DNA from: Blastomussa wellsi
Taxonomy: Eukaryota; Cnidaria; Anthozoa; Scleractinia; Plerogyridae
Assembly (NCBI GenBank): GCA_947652115.1
Contig: OX393565.1
Coordinates: 27,021,810 to 27,085,809 of the forward strand
DNA length: 64,000 bases
Reading direction: 5' to 3'
Within the stretch, counting starts at the first letter, position 1. Each line of letters opens with the position of its first letter. A model generated the notes under the pieces. That model worked only from the letters and a program-made list of their open reading frames with translations. It was not told the DNA's origin and did not search any database. Positions 1 to 12,400 of this stretch are shown here, piece after piece. Position numbers and translations under genes: made by a program.

Positions 1-74
1 AAAACATTAATACATTTCGTTGCCTAGTAAGAGGTGGGAAGCATCATGGCTGTCCTTACTCAGTACACTGGTGT

Positions 75-130
75 CCTAGCTGCTTCATGCTCAGGAAACC
101 AGGATAAGCTCTGGCCTAATGAAGGGATGT
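75..130 (+). repeat. SINE 3' fragment
   Basis: The stretch from 'CTGCTTCATGCTCAGGAAAC' through 'GATAAGCTCTGGCC' matches the 3' segment of the full SINE at 25268-25575, reverse-complemented. No tRNA head is present here, so it is a truncated copy inside an intron or the left flank of the CatSper gene. Confidence 0.55.
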
Positions 131-480
131 AGCTAAGGGCCGGCTACTGGCTAATTTCACCGGCTGAAAGAGGGCTTATCACCGGCTTAAATTTCACTAG
201 AAAACAAAGACTCAAAGAAATTTTCCAAGTACAATGGTCAGAAAAGCCGGCTGAGCTTGTTTGTGAGCCAGCTTTGTAATTTCTTAGCTACATCCCTGCC
301 TGATGGCCACTAGGCTCATATTAAAAGCTAACCAGAAGATTTTAGCCAGATGTACCAGCATCCTCTTCCTGATCAGAACAAACATAAACAGAATGAAAAC
401 TCTGCTGTATATGTTATCCCAGCTTTTATTGGCAACTGAAAGCCTTAAATGTTATTTAAAAGACTATTCTCTCCTTTCAG

Positions 481-3400
481 TTCTAAGTGCTTGATTACAC
501 AAGACAACTTTGCTGCTGTAACAGAGTTGAAAGTGCCATCCAGCTTAGTAATGGTATTGCTTTGCACATTGTTGATTTGTAGTTCATGCCAAACTCTTGT
601 ACTATACCTTAGAGAAATTTTCTGTTTACTGTCACCTTAGCAGTCAGAAGCAGTTGTCAAGTCTGCTGTGTTTTCTGCTGAAAACCTTGTTGTTCTTCTG
701 GAATCAGGCAGAGTTCTTGTGTTAAATGGGACAACAATAACTTGGGGCAGCCCATTCGGTAAGGATAAAAGGCTTATTTTAACTATGCAGCATTTAATTC
801 CAGGTTGATGCACTGGACTCCGGATGAAGCAGTTTGGGTTTTGAGGGCTCCCCGGCCAGGGCCACTGTGTTGTATTCTTTGGCGAGACTCTCTACATAAA
901 CATGACTAAACATGGCACTGTTTTATCTAATAACAGGGTTGCCACAGATGGGGTTAAGTGGACTAGCATCACAAAGGAAGTGCTATGAAGGAGCACATAA
1001 CAAGGTATATAACGAAGACAGCCTCTGAGTTGTCTGTCAAGGCAATCATGTCCTCTCTCTCTTCATTTCTGCATCTTCCCTTTTATGAAGCCTGGTGTAT
1101 ACCTGCTAAAATTGTTTATTCAACTTAAGCAAGATTAAATTTAACATAATACGTTTCGGCTAAGTGTTGTTTTTCTTTTTCTCTTTGCAGATCATGATGA
1201 GAACAGTTTTAGGGTGGTCAAATGAGGTCTGTTGGGATTTCTATCTTTCTAATAACCACTGGCAATAGAAACCCCATTTTTGATTTGATTCACCTGCACA
1301 CACTGACTGTCAAATTTCTATCAATGCTGTTAGAACAAAGAAGTATGAATGGTTAGTCCGCCGGACTCTGGATTGAAAGGTTCAGGTTTGAGCCCTGGCC
1401 GGGCCATTGCATTGTGTTCTCAGGCAATACACTTTACTCTCACAGTGTCTCTCTCCACCCAGGAGTTCAAATGGGGATCGGGTGAATTGTCGGGCCAACC
1501 TGACATAATGCTGGGGGGAGTAACCTGTGATGGACTAGCATCCCATCTAGGGGGGAGTAACCTGTGATGGACTAGCATCCCATCTAGGGGGGAGTAACCT
1601 GCGATGGACTAGCATCCCATCTAGGGGGGAGTAACCTGTGATGGACTAGCATCCCATCTAGGGGGGAGTAACCTGCGATGGACTAGCATCCCATCCAGGG
1701 GGGGGGGGGTAACCTGCAATGGACTAGCATCCCATCCAGGGAGGAGTAACCTGCGATGGACTAGCATCCCATCCAGGGGGAGTAACCTGTGATGGACTAG
1801 CATCCCATCTAGGGGGGAGTAACCTGCGATGGACTAGCATCCCATCCAGGGGGAGTAACCTGCGATGGACTAGCATCCCATCCAGGGGGGAGTAACCTGC
1901 GATGGACTAGTATCCCATCCAGGGGGAGTAACCTGCGATGGACTAGTATCCCATCCAGGGGGAGTAACCTGCGATGGACTAGTATCCCATCCAGGGGGGA
2001 GTAACCTGCGATGGACTAGTATCCCATCCAGGGGGAGTAACCTGTGATGGACTAGCATCCCATCTAGGGGGGAGTAACCTGCGATGGACTAGCATCCCAT
2101 CCAGGGGGGAGTAACCTGTGATGGACTAGCATCCCATCCAGGGGGGAGTAACCTGTGATGGACTAGCATCCCAACCAGGGGGGAGTAACCTGTGATGATT
2201 AGCATCCCATCCAGGGGGGAGTAACCTGTGATGGACTAGCATCCCATCCAGGGGGGAGTAACCTGTGATGGACTAGCATCCCATCCAGGGGGGAGTAGCA
2301 GTACTCCTAGGTCTCCTAGCTGCTTCATGCTAAAGGCAGCAGCAGCTATGAGTCAGTTTGGGTTAAGGTGGCTGAACACAGTTTTCGCGCGCTCTCTGCA
2401 GTCGTTGGTGCTGACGTGAGGCAGTGCGCGCACAAGGATAACACAACAAATATGGAGTCAAAAGAGTGATGAGTTTTTGTTCCTAGGTGGTTTTTTATGA
2501 GGCCTTTTTTTTCTTAAATGATAGTATGTTCTAAACTTAGGTCTTGTTAGAATGGTATGTCAAAAAAAGTCAAATTTGCCCGGTTTTTAGTGTTACCGTG
2601 AGTACCGTAAGAACCCAGTTGAATGCAGCACGTGCGTAGTTAGTCAAAATATTGAGATTGAACTCTTTAGGTCCAATCTTTCTGAAATACGCGTATTTCT
2701 CGAAAACCGCTCATTAGAATTTCACCAAATTTGGCAGGAAAATACTTCAGGAAACAAGAAAGAAAGTTGTTGCAAAAATTCTGATATTTGACAGAGGAAA
2801 TTGTAAAAAATGGAGTTATCATTCAAGGATGGATAGCTAAAAATCGGTCTGTTAAAATAACATTAGAATAGTGTCCGCATGTGAGTATTGTGACAAGTTT
2901 GTTTCAGGCAAATGATAGAGAAAATCTAACGACTGAATTTTCTGCAAATAGGCAAAACCCAATTTCAAATTGATGTTTATATCCAGTCAGGTTACCATGG
3001 CAACAGTGCACACGTGAGCGTAACTATCAAAATTCGAAAGTCTATTCTTTTAACTTATCTCCTGCCAATTTTGGGGACCTAGAGTTCAACGGTTTTAGAA
3101 TAATAGGCAAATGCAACACAGGTTTTAAAAACTGTGTTTGGCCACCTTAAGGCTTTACATTTTACAAGAGGTGTTTTTTGTCCCAGGGAGTCTTCATTAT
3201 CAAAATGATCAAGAATACAAATATCACACAATATCATCTATTGTTCAATTTTCTTTGTTGCAGAGTGATGGCAACATGATTTACCTCTCAAAAGACAGTG
3301 GGGGTTCTTTCCAGCAACTTAATTTTCCCACACAAAGTTTCACTATTACATCTGTAAGTATATGGTTTAAATGCACATTTATCTATCTTTGAAAGTGACT

Positions 3401-6400
3401 CATTAACTTTAACGTCATATGAAATCATGCTTGCCTTACACTACTATCAATATGAAATCTTTCTGAGTGGCATTGAAGATTGCTACCTCAAAATGACTGG
3501 ACAATATTGCTAGTATGGTATTCCAGAATCCTGATATATTTTAAATGCAATATATTCCAGAAATACAAATCCTGCCCAGCTTTCCCACCTCTTCTTGGTC
3601 ATTACAAAGTTCAAAGAAACTCATAATTATGAGTGAATTAATTAACTTCCACATCACTTCCATATCCTTTACTGTGTATGATGTAATTTCTTATAATCTC
3701 ATGAGTGTTATTTGTAATTCTTTTTTAGGTAGAGCATGCTGACATACACTGCTTTTCTCCTATTGCAACATTCCTGTTAAATGCCACAAATCATGAAAAC
3801 CAGTGGAAGGTATATTTTTGTCTCCAAGTAGCTTGGGGCAATCAAATTCACCAAACACAAGTGTCTAAAATGTTCAACATCTTCCAGCAGGCATGCCTTG
3901 AGGTCCCCCTGCCATTTTCTTGTTTAGAATTCCTGTGCTGCAAGTTGTTAGACTTGCAATTGGATTTAGCAACCTAAGGCGAAATGGCTGAGGCATTGAG
4001 CCATCCTAGTGTAGTTATTTAGTCAGCATACTGACCGGTCATCTGCTTTCTGTTTTGGTTGTTTAGATGTTATTTCTACAGTACAATGTTGTAGAAGACA
4101 TTTGGATAGAACTTGAATTTAAACATGACGGTTTCAATCAAGGTATGTACCAAGGAGATGAAATTTTTCAATATATATTAAGCTGGTAGATGAGCGAGTG
4201 TTTAAATCTCAATGCTACAATGTATGCACAGTTTTACTACTGCCTTAAACAATGATCTGCTGCTGTTCATCTTTGAAAATTGTGTATGCTGCATAGGAGT
4301 CATTTTGTGAGCTTTATACTATATTTTAACACATACCATACTGCAGGGAAGAACCTGTAAAGTTCACCCGGTTCATGCCTTTGGTTTTAAATCTTTTTTC
4401 ATAGACCCCCCACTTTCATTTTCCTTTATTCCTTCAAGTACACAATTTGTGATTGTTTGGAGTAAGAAATCACTTGCCTTTGGAAAACTGAATGAGACAG
4501 GTAAGTGAGTGACTTTCATAACAATACCTTCAATCAAGACTTTCATAACATTTGGTTTGTAATATTTAACTATATCTACTTGCAATCACACTTGTGATAA
4601 TGTTTTTTTTTTAAAGTGGTTTGTAAGCTAAGGTACTCCTTTTAATTTAGTCAAGGGCTCAAAAAAATTGAATTTTAGCTTGCCAGCTGGTCAAGCAGCT
4701 CTCAAATTTTGCTTTCCCAGGGCAGTTTCATGCAAGCCTGTCTTAGTCCTCTTTTCAGAATGATTTAGTTGGCAGATGACTTGATTGGACCCTTGCCCCT
4801 TCAGGCAAGTGACAATGAAAAACTTACTTGCCCAGCATAAAAACTGCTTGTCCCAGACAACCAAAGGTAAAAGGGAAAGTCTGCATTCAAGCCTTGCATT
4901 CAAGCTGCCCTAGCTTATCCAAGTTTCTCAACAACACTTATTTTGCTCCGTTATTATCAACTGGTGCACATGTGCATTTCTCAAAAGTCCCAAAGATATT
5001 TTGGGCCCAAAAGCTATTTCTTGATCTTCACTTTCTATCAAATGGGGATGTAATGTAAAGCCAAAAACCAGCATTTCGTGTTTTGTAAATGTAGGAATTT
5101 ATTTTTTACTATTCAAATCAGCGAAAAGTGATCTTTTTTTAGTAATCGCTTTACAACACTGCACTTTTTGGGCTGAAGTGTCTGTGGGACTTTTGAGAAA
5201 TGCACACCAGATCACAAATGTCTGATCATATTATTGATGTCTGTTGAACAGCAAAACAATTGGCTGATTGGGTTTTTCCTCACTCGAAAAGGAGGTTTCC
5301 ACAATAATTAGGCAGGATTCTAGTGTATATGAGGACTGTCCATTATTTTTCATTAATTGATTACAGCGAGTGCTTTGAAGGTGAAGAGACAGGGAAATCT
5401 TACCAACCTCGTACTTGATGATAATGAGACTATAGTGTCCATAACAACAGGTATAAATTTGTAATCAAGATGTAATTTCCACTTACCATTTTATGCCAAG
5501 TAGGAGAGGCAGGCAATGAGAAGAAATGAGATTATCAACCAGGCATTGTGGTTTCTTTTGTTATATACCTAGAGTAAATTCCTTGAAACAAACATAAGGG
5601 GAAATACTTGGCAAACAGAACTTCTGCCTCTCCATCCTGAGTAAAAATGCATCTATCATGAAGTATACTAAAATCTTTGGGATTTGAAATACCTTTCAGG
5701 AGGGCAAGGCGATTTTGTTGTGCATTTGTCAAACAACAGGCTGTTTTATGGCAGGATGTTTGTTGAGCATGTGGTCGAGGTTAGAAGTTTAATTATTCTG
5801 GGTTATTGGACTGTTTACAGACATTGTGGAAGACCTTCACACTGCTAACACCTCTCACTAAGTGAAATGCCCTACCTTTTCTGTTTAGTCATTTTTAGTC
5901 ATTGACAGCGTTCTTTTTAGCCATCTCAGTGTTTAGCAGTAGGTAATTTTAATTCATTTGTGCATTCATTTTAATTTGAATTAATCTTTCATTGTTCACC
6001 CAGGTTTTTACTGCAGAAGAACCATCATCAAGCTTCACAGTGATGTTTGATATTTTTGGGTCCTTGCTGCTGATTACTATTGAAGGGTCAGTTTTTGTTG
6101 ATAAAACATTTCTTTAATCTATTTCTTTATACTTTTACTGATACTGTAATACCTTGATATGGTTAATTAAATGTCTCCTTTTGATTGGCTACCATAGTGG
6201 ACAAATTCCAGTGTAATGTTTTCTTTGCTACTTACAGTCCTCAATGATAAGAAAAATGCTTGTGTCAAGTAGTGTAGCAACATGTATAAACTTGTTGGTC
6301 TACTGGTTCTGTAATGCAGAGCATAATAGTTTTGAGGGTTAGGGGCATTGTTTCTTTTATTTGTTGTATTTTCAGCCCTGTAGAGGGTTACGAGCCATTA

Positions 6401-9400
6401 ATGTTCAACGTTGCAAGAACTGCTACCCGTCGCTTGAAATGACATCGTTTGGGCACAGTTCTGATAATAGTTACTGCGAGAGTGAGAAGTGATAATCGCA
6501 GTGAATTTCCAATTGAAGCAATTGGAATAAAGAAGCCTGCAAAAATTTTGGGGCTTCAACAGGATCCAAGACTGACCTCCAACATACCAGGCAGTGCAGT
6601 GCTCTACCAACTGAGTTGTGAAGGAGCGAGGTCAAATACGTCATAATGAATTATTTTGTATACTTTACATCAATTGTTATTTTGCTGTTCTTTATCTGTT
6701 GTAGAGAAAATGTTAAAAAGAGAAAGCTACCTCTTAAAAATGAAGTCTTAAATGCTGTCTACCCCCAGACGTCATGCCCGGTGAGTATGATTTGTTTGAT
6801 TTTTAACGTATAACTATTCTTTTTTGTAACTCTCTGGTTCTGAATTTTTTGCTTGTAGTATTTTCAGTTCACAACTAACATCAACCCAGGGTTATATTTC
6901 ATTGACAAAGGAGATGAAATGAAGGTTTGTAATTTAACATAATGCCACATTTAAATTAACTGCATAATTTGATGAACATGTTTTTTTAACAGCCTCATTC
7001 ATTGTTTGTTTCCTTCAGGTTTGGGCACTTCTGATGTATTCCAGGGATGTACCTAATACAATCAGGGTATGTTAAGATGAAGTTAGAAGTTGATAAAGAT
7101 GAAATGATCAGTTATGACAGAGAAGAGCGCATATTATGACACAATGCGTTTAGAAAAAAACTCAAGCAAATTTTATTCAACATTTTAGGTTCACAAGACT
7201 CTTAAGATATAGATTTATCTGAGCTTATACAATTGTGAAGTTCTGGTACCTCTTCCAACTAACATAAACAGTAGCTGTGCCTTTAATATTTTAAATTATG
7301 TCAATTAAACGGTTTTTCTTGTTTTTATTCATTACTGTCTTTTTTATTCATTACTGTTGTTTTTGTAATTCAACTGTTAAGGCATGGCCCGCCTAGATTA
7401 GCTATTGCTAGTTGCAGGCATGCCCTTTTTGTAATATTGTATTTAAAAATAATAAAGTGTATGAAGTGTGTGTGTGGCACAAAGAAAAATTCGGAGTCCC
7501 CGACAGGATTCGAACCCATGCCCTCTGAGATACGGGTCGGGCACTCCAATCAATTGAGCTATGAGAACTCTTGGTGAGCTAAGGCAATTTACTAGGTTCA
7601 TATATAATTCACGTTCATCTATCATATTTATCACGCAAGTTATAAGTTTTTTTATGGAAACTAGTTGATGTTAATGTCCTTTTCATTGTCTATTCGCATT
7701 TTCACTCACATATTTGCTGAATGGCCATGCCACGGAACCAGTCTTGTCAAAATGAAAATATAAAACCACAGCTGTAAGGGGTGGGGGGAGATAACAGTAC
7801 GATTTTCTTCCCCAGTTAATCTGGCAAATGGAAAAGATTCTGAGGGTGTAACCGTTCAACATGGCATATTTTTAAACTGAAGTGCTTTTCTTTGTAGCTG
7901 GAAATTTCTGGCGCCGATGTTCTTCAAATCACTAGTGAAGAGTATGTGGAACATTTTCCAGGAGTTGTGGCATTGAATAAGGTGCAGATGTCAACAAGTC
8001 CTCAGTTCTTTCCAGCAATAAAGGTTCTGAGAAAAAAGACAATCATCAACTAGGGGATCCTTTACTTTCTTGATGTATCACCATTTTCTCACAGCTAACA
8101 TGTGTATGGCTGTCTGTTGGGAGGGAGCAGAGATGTCGCAGTAGTCAGATCAATCGTCTCCCACCAATGTGGCGCAGGTTCGGTTTTCCTTCCTCAACAA
8201 CACCTAGCACATTTCAATTTGATAAGGAATACACAGCTGCACAAGCTTATAGCTTTGAGAAGTAGATAAATATTTTTTCCCTTTTAAAACAGGTTGGATG
8301 TTAGGGGCTGGTGTAACTGATTCTGTCTTGACAAGTTAATGTTTTTCTATACTTGTTTTGATTTTTTCTCTCCATGTGATAGACATTCAAATTCCGATAC
8401 GATCTCAGCAATGGAACATTTCTGCAAAAGAGGCAAGTAGCTAAATAAATTTATTTTTGTTTATATTCGGTGTTTAACATCTCTGAGCATAATAATGAAA
8501 ATTCTTATGGGTATCTTTCTAATTTGTAGTTCCTATAAATCTACTGCAGTTGCAGTGCAGTTGTTTCCAAGTGTTGGAGAATTGACTTGTGAAAACATGT
8601 CGCAGGTAATATAATAATTAAAAACGCATTGTCTTAAAAAGGTTTTGTTTAAATTTTCTCCCCTCTTACCTGGCCTTCATTAAGTAAGCCTGTTAATGGA
8701 AACAAGCCTGTTGCTTTGCAAGCCAACAGTTCATCAGCATCAACTCGCAGACCAAACTGCTACTTGTAGCAGTTTTTGCATTTGGTACTTATTCTTACGG
8801 TGACACTATGAGTATTTTGTAACACTACCTTAGATTAATGTGAGAGATGGTCATCGCAGTGAATTCCAAATGGGAGGAGGTCAATTTATCGAGTTCATAT
8901 TTTGAACCCAATAAATTGGCCTCGCTCCCAGGCTTCTTTATTTCCAATTGCTTAAATTGGAAATTCACTGTTATGATCATCTCGCACTTTCGTCTACATC
9001 TGCAGTTCATATATGGATTATTTCATATACTTTATGTCACTAACTTAGATTGTTATAGCATCTGCTAATCTTTTTGAATCCATATTTGTGTGTAGGTGCT
9101 GCAGATTTACGTTGGGTGCCCGCCTCCAAAGAGAATTGCCATAAGAAACTGCACTACACAAGCTGCAGGTGATGAACCTGTACCAACATTATCTGAGGTA
9201 TGTGAGACAAGCTTAAGTATACCCAATGCTTCCTTTTTGAGAGCCATTTCTCAGATCCACAGCAGGGACTCCCATTACAAGTGGCTCTCGGGACATGATT
9301 GGATTGGCTGAAATCTAACAAAGGAGTCCAATCACATCAGCCGTTTTAAAATCCCTTTGTCGTTAGCCCGTTTAAAACGGTAGATGTGATTGGACTTCCT

Positions 9401-12400
9401 TTGTTAGATTTCAGCCAATCAAATCATGTTTTCATGAAACAAACAAATCATGTTTCCTCAGAGCCACTTGCTCCTCGTGCACAGGCCCAGCCGGCTAAGA
9501 GGGACAAGTGGTTCTGGGGACGAGAATGGGACTCCCATATAATAGATAGTGTGGGAAAAAGCGCCATTCCTGTGAAGGGATTAAATTCGTGGCTTAGCAA
9601 AAAGGACATATAAGGACTTCTGTAAGGAACCAATATCACAATACAATACAATAAAACACTTATTATTTCTCCCAAAGGACTGTTCCGCAATAATTTCCAA
9701 TATCCAGTGATACCTTGTTAAAGCGTGATATATACTTAGTTTATGTGCGATATGGTCAGGAGGCGTTGAAAATTTTCAGGGATTATGAGAAGGACCGATC
9801 ACACTTTAGCAATTAGATTTAGACTTTCCTCTTTTGAAGACTTCACACATTTGCATTTGAAGATGAAGTCCAAAACAGGCTACGTTAAGTTCATACCGAC
9901 AAACAAGAACGTTCTTTTATAGGTCAGTGGTCAAGACGGACAGCGACTTTGTCATTTGAGTGGAAGTACCTCGGCAAGTTTCAAGTTGGTAGTGGATCTG
10001 TAAGTAATATGCAGCCACTTGTTGATGAATTTTCCTTCTTATCACCTGTCTGCTTGGCAGTGCATTGATAGAGAGAGTTTCAGCTGAGTGTCGTTAAACC
10101 AAATCCAAAGTAAATACAAGTAATTACTTTGAACAATCACAAAGAACGGGGAAAATCAGCTCATCCAATCAAAACTCGAAGTAATTACACGAAGCCGACA
10201 GAAAGCGCGGGAAAATGTACACGCGCGAGTCATGATTGGTTTTGGTTTTACTCCTGATTGGTTGAAAAAGTGGCGCGAGATTTTTAAACCAATCACCACG
10301 CGACGAAATGTAAAACCAAAGCAAACGCAGAATTACTTTCAAAACTCAATTGAATATCGCTCTATTGTGGGAAATTAGATGAAGATCATTGCGTTCACTG
10401 CTGGGAACAGAAAGTGAAGTGCGATTGTTTTGTTTAAATTGCTGTGTCAATTCGTGCTTTGGCAGGTATGAAGGAGATGAGTTTGTTCAAGAGGTGCTCG
10501 CAGACTATGTTGTGTGGGAAGAGACAGGAAGAACGGACTATGGATACACTGCGACTATGAGTGAGGTAAGCACGTGGGTTGTTATCAAGTTTTCAAACAT
10601 CCGTTGTACTGAGTGAAATCATTCCGAGACTTAACGTGTTACGGGTTATTGCCTTTTATATAATAAACCCAATTATGGACGCATTTTGATTGGTTCCTAC
10701 CTATAAATAAGAATCTCAGTGACACACTCAGCTATCGCCTCGTGTGCCAATTGCAACATTTTGACGTCATCGGTGATCTATTACTGCACAGACGCATGGC
10801 AACATGGAATCTGTTAACTTTGTTAAAATGAGATCCCTGAACATGCAACTCTTATAGTATACTCCAATGTCGGGCGGGTTACCTGGAAATGTACGCCTAA
10901 AAACGTTAATCTGTTGTTTTGACAGGCTTGGTGTTTATCTGAGGCACAGACTTGGAGAAAACTGGCAGCAAATAACTCGGGAGATTTAAGCAATATTTGG
11001 ACACAAAATGTAGGCTTGTAAATGTTTTTGTAATTAGAGAAGTACAGCAATTTAAGAAAGTGTGAAAATGTTCAGAAATCAAAACTCAGCTTCATGTCTT
11101 GAGAGTGAGAAAGACTTAACTTAGCAGAACTAGGTGAAAACTTGAACCTGTGTGAAACACTCTAACTGTGCTAAGGAGGAAATTGTGTTTCAGAATTACC
11201 AAAGCTGTTTTGAGTCAGCCAACAAAGGGAAGGCATTTGATGGAAGCCAGCCGTATGAGATTCTGAATGCCACAGGAGTCTCACAGCTGGTGCTTCAAGC
11301 CTCGGGGACCTTTCAGTTCCAGCTTCGGGTTGTGGGTACTCATCTGAGGTATGCATCTGTTGAAAATAGTTTCTGAACTGAATATCTGCCCTTTAAATCG
11401 GAACGGTGACCTTTGCAGGGTACTCTTTGTACACTTGCATTTACCAAACTTAGCTCTCCATGTCTTGTTTCAAACTAAAAAAATGCATTGTTAAAGTAAA
11501 GTTTGAATTATTGTATTCTTCCGGACACATCTATGACAATTGGCTATTTCATCGCCAGGACTTATCTGCCATTTAATTTAATTTAATTTTAATTTAATAT
11601 TAGTTGTCCATGGCGCTTCACAGTACTTTAAAATTAAAAATATGTAAGTTTAAAATCCTAAAATTAAAATCGTAATCCTTTAAAAACCTAAATCCTAAAA
11701 ATTAAAACCCTAAGAATTAAATACGCTATATAATACAATAAGGTTACAAATAAAACAGTACAAACTACAAATCAAATGCTCGTCTGAGTCTGAGGCTTAA
11801 GGTTAGCCTTATAAACTGCCTGTGATGATTTACAGACGAGAGTATACTTGTATTGCTGTTTCTGGGTCAATTTACGCTGTGCTTCTTCTCTCCACGCAGT
11901 TTCTGTGACCTGACCACTCGGTTCTCAGTGGAGGTGACGGACACGACTGAAGAGAAAGATTACTTGCCGCAGCTTGCATCTGTTGCGGTGGTCACACTTT
12001 GTAGTACTGTGCTGCTTTACATAAGCTTTGCACAGTACACCAAACAAACACTGAACAGGCACCTGGAGGATGAGGAAGTACAACAGAGACTACAGGAGCT
12101 CAAGTAAGCTACGGTAGTGAAATGCTGAAGAGCGTATGGAAGTAAACTGTTCTCCAATGAAAGTCAATTATTGTAGGAAGTTAAATCCCATAATACAACT
12201 ACTGTACAATATTGGACGAAATTAGTTGAGACAAACAAATATCGCACCCTATTTGAGACTGCCTTGACTTACAAGTGAGCGAACAATTGTTTCATCCCCC
12301 TCTCCTCCTGCTCAATGTTGTCTCACGGGGTTTTCAATTCACTTGGCTTTGCTCTGACAACCCCAAAAAATCGCCAACATTGAAATGGGGGAGGGGGGGT

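Noticed and set aside
1191..1216. Tiny exon after TTCTCTTTGCAG encoding DHDENSFR
   Set aside because: The phase would bridge 758 (phase 1) to 3264 (phase 0), but the donor (AGG|GTGGTC) is poor, so I left it out of the model. Spliced reads would decide.
1621..2058. Minus-strand ORFs rich in 'MLVHRRLL'-type repeats
   Set aside because: They are translations of the 37-bp minisatellite. The period is close to a multiple of three in places, which opens frames by chance.
1508..2297. Possible CRISPR array
   Set aside because: The direct repeats abut with no unique spacers, the host is eukaryotic, and the unit is part of a SINE.
6375..6440. Exon-like frame after a TTTTCAG acceptor in the CatSper gene
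   Set aside because: It reaches a stop before any donor, and the phase-2 junction from 6086 continues cleanly at 6705. The downstream sequence is a dispersed repeat.
7495..7576. Functional tRNA gene
   Set aside because: Acceptor-stem and B-box matches exist, but the anticodon arm does not fold, and similar modules occur inside repeats elsewhere in the window.
11570..11760. Telomere-like CCTAAA sequence
   Set aside because: It is only loosely repeated, with mixed AT-rich words, and CCCTAA occurs too rarely to be a telomeric tract.
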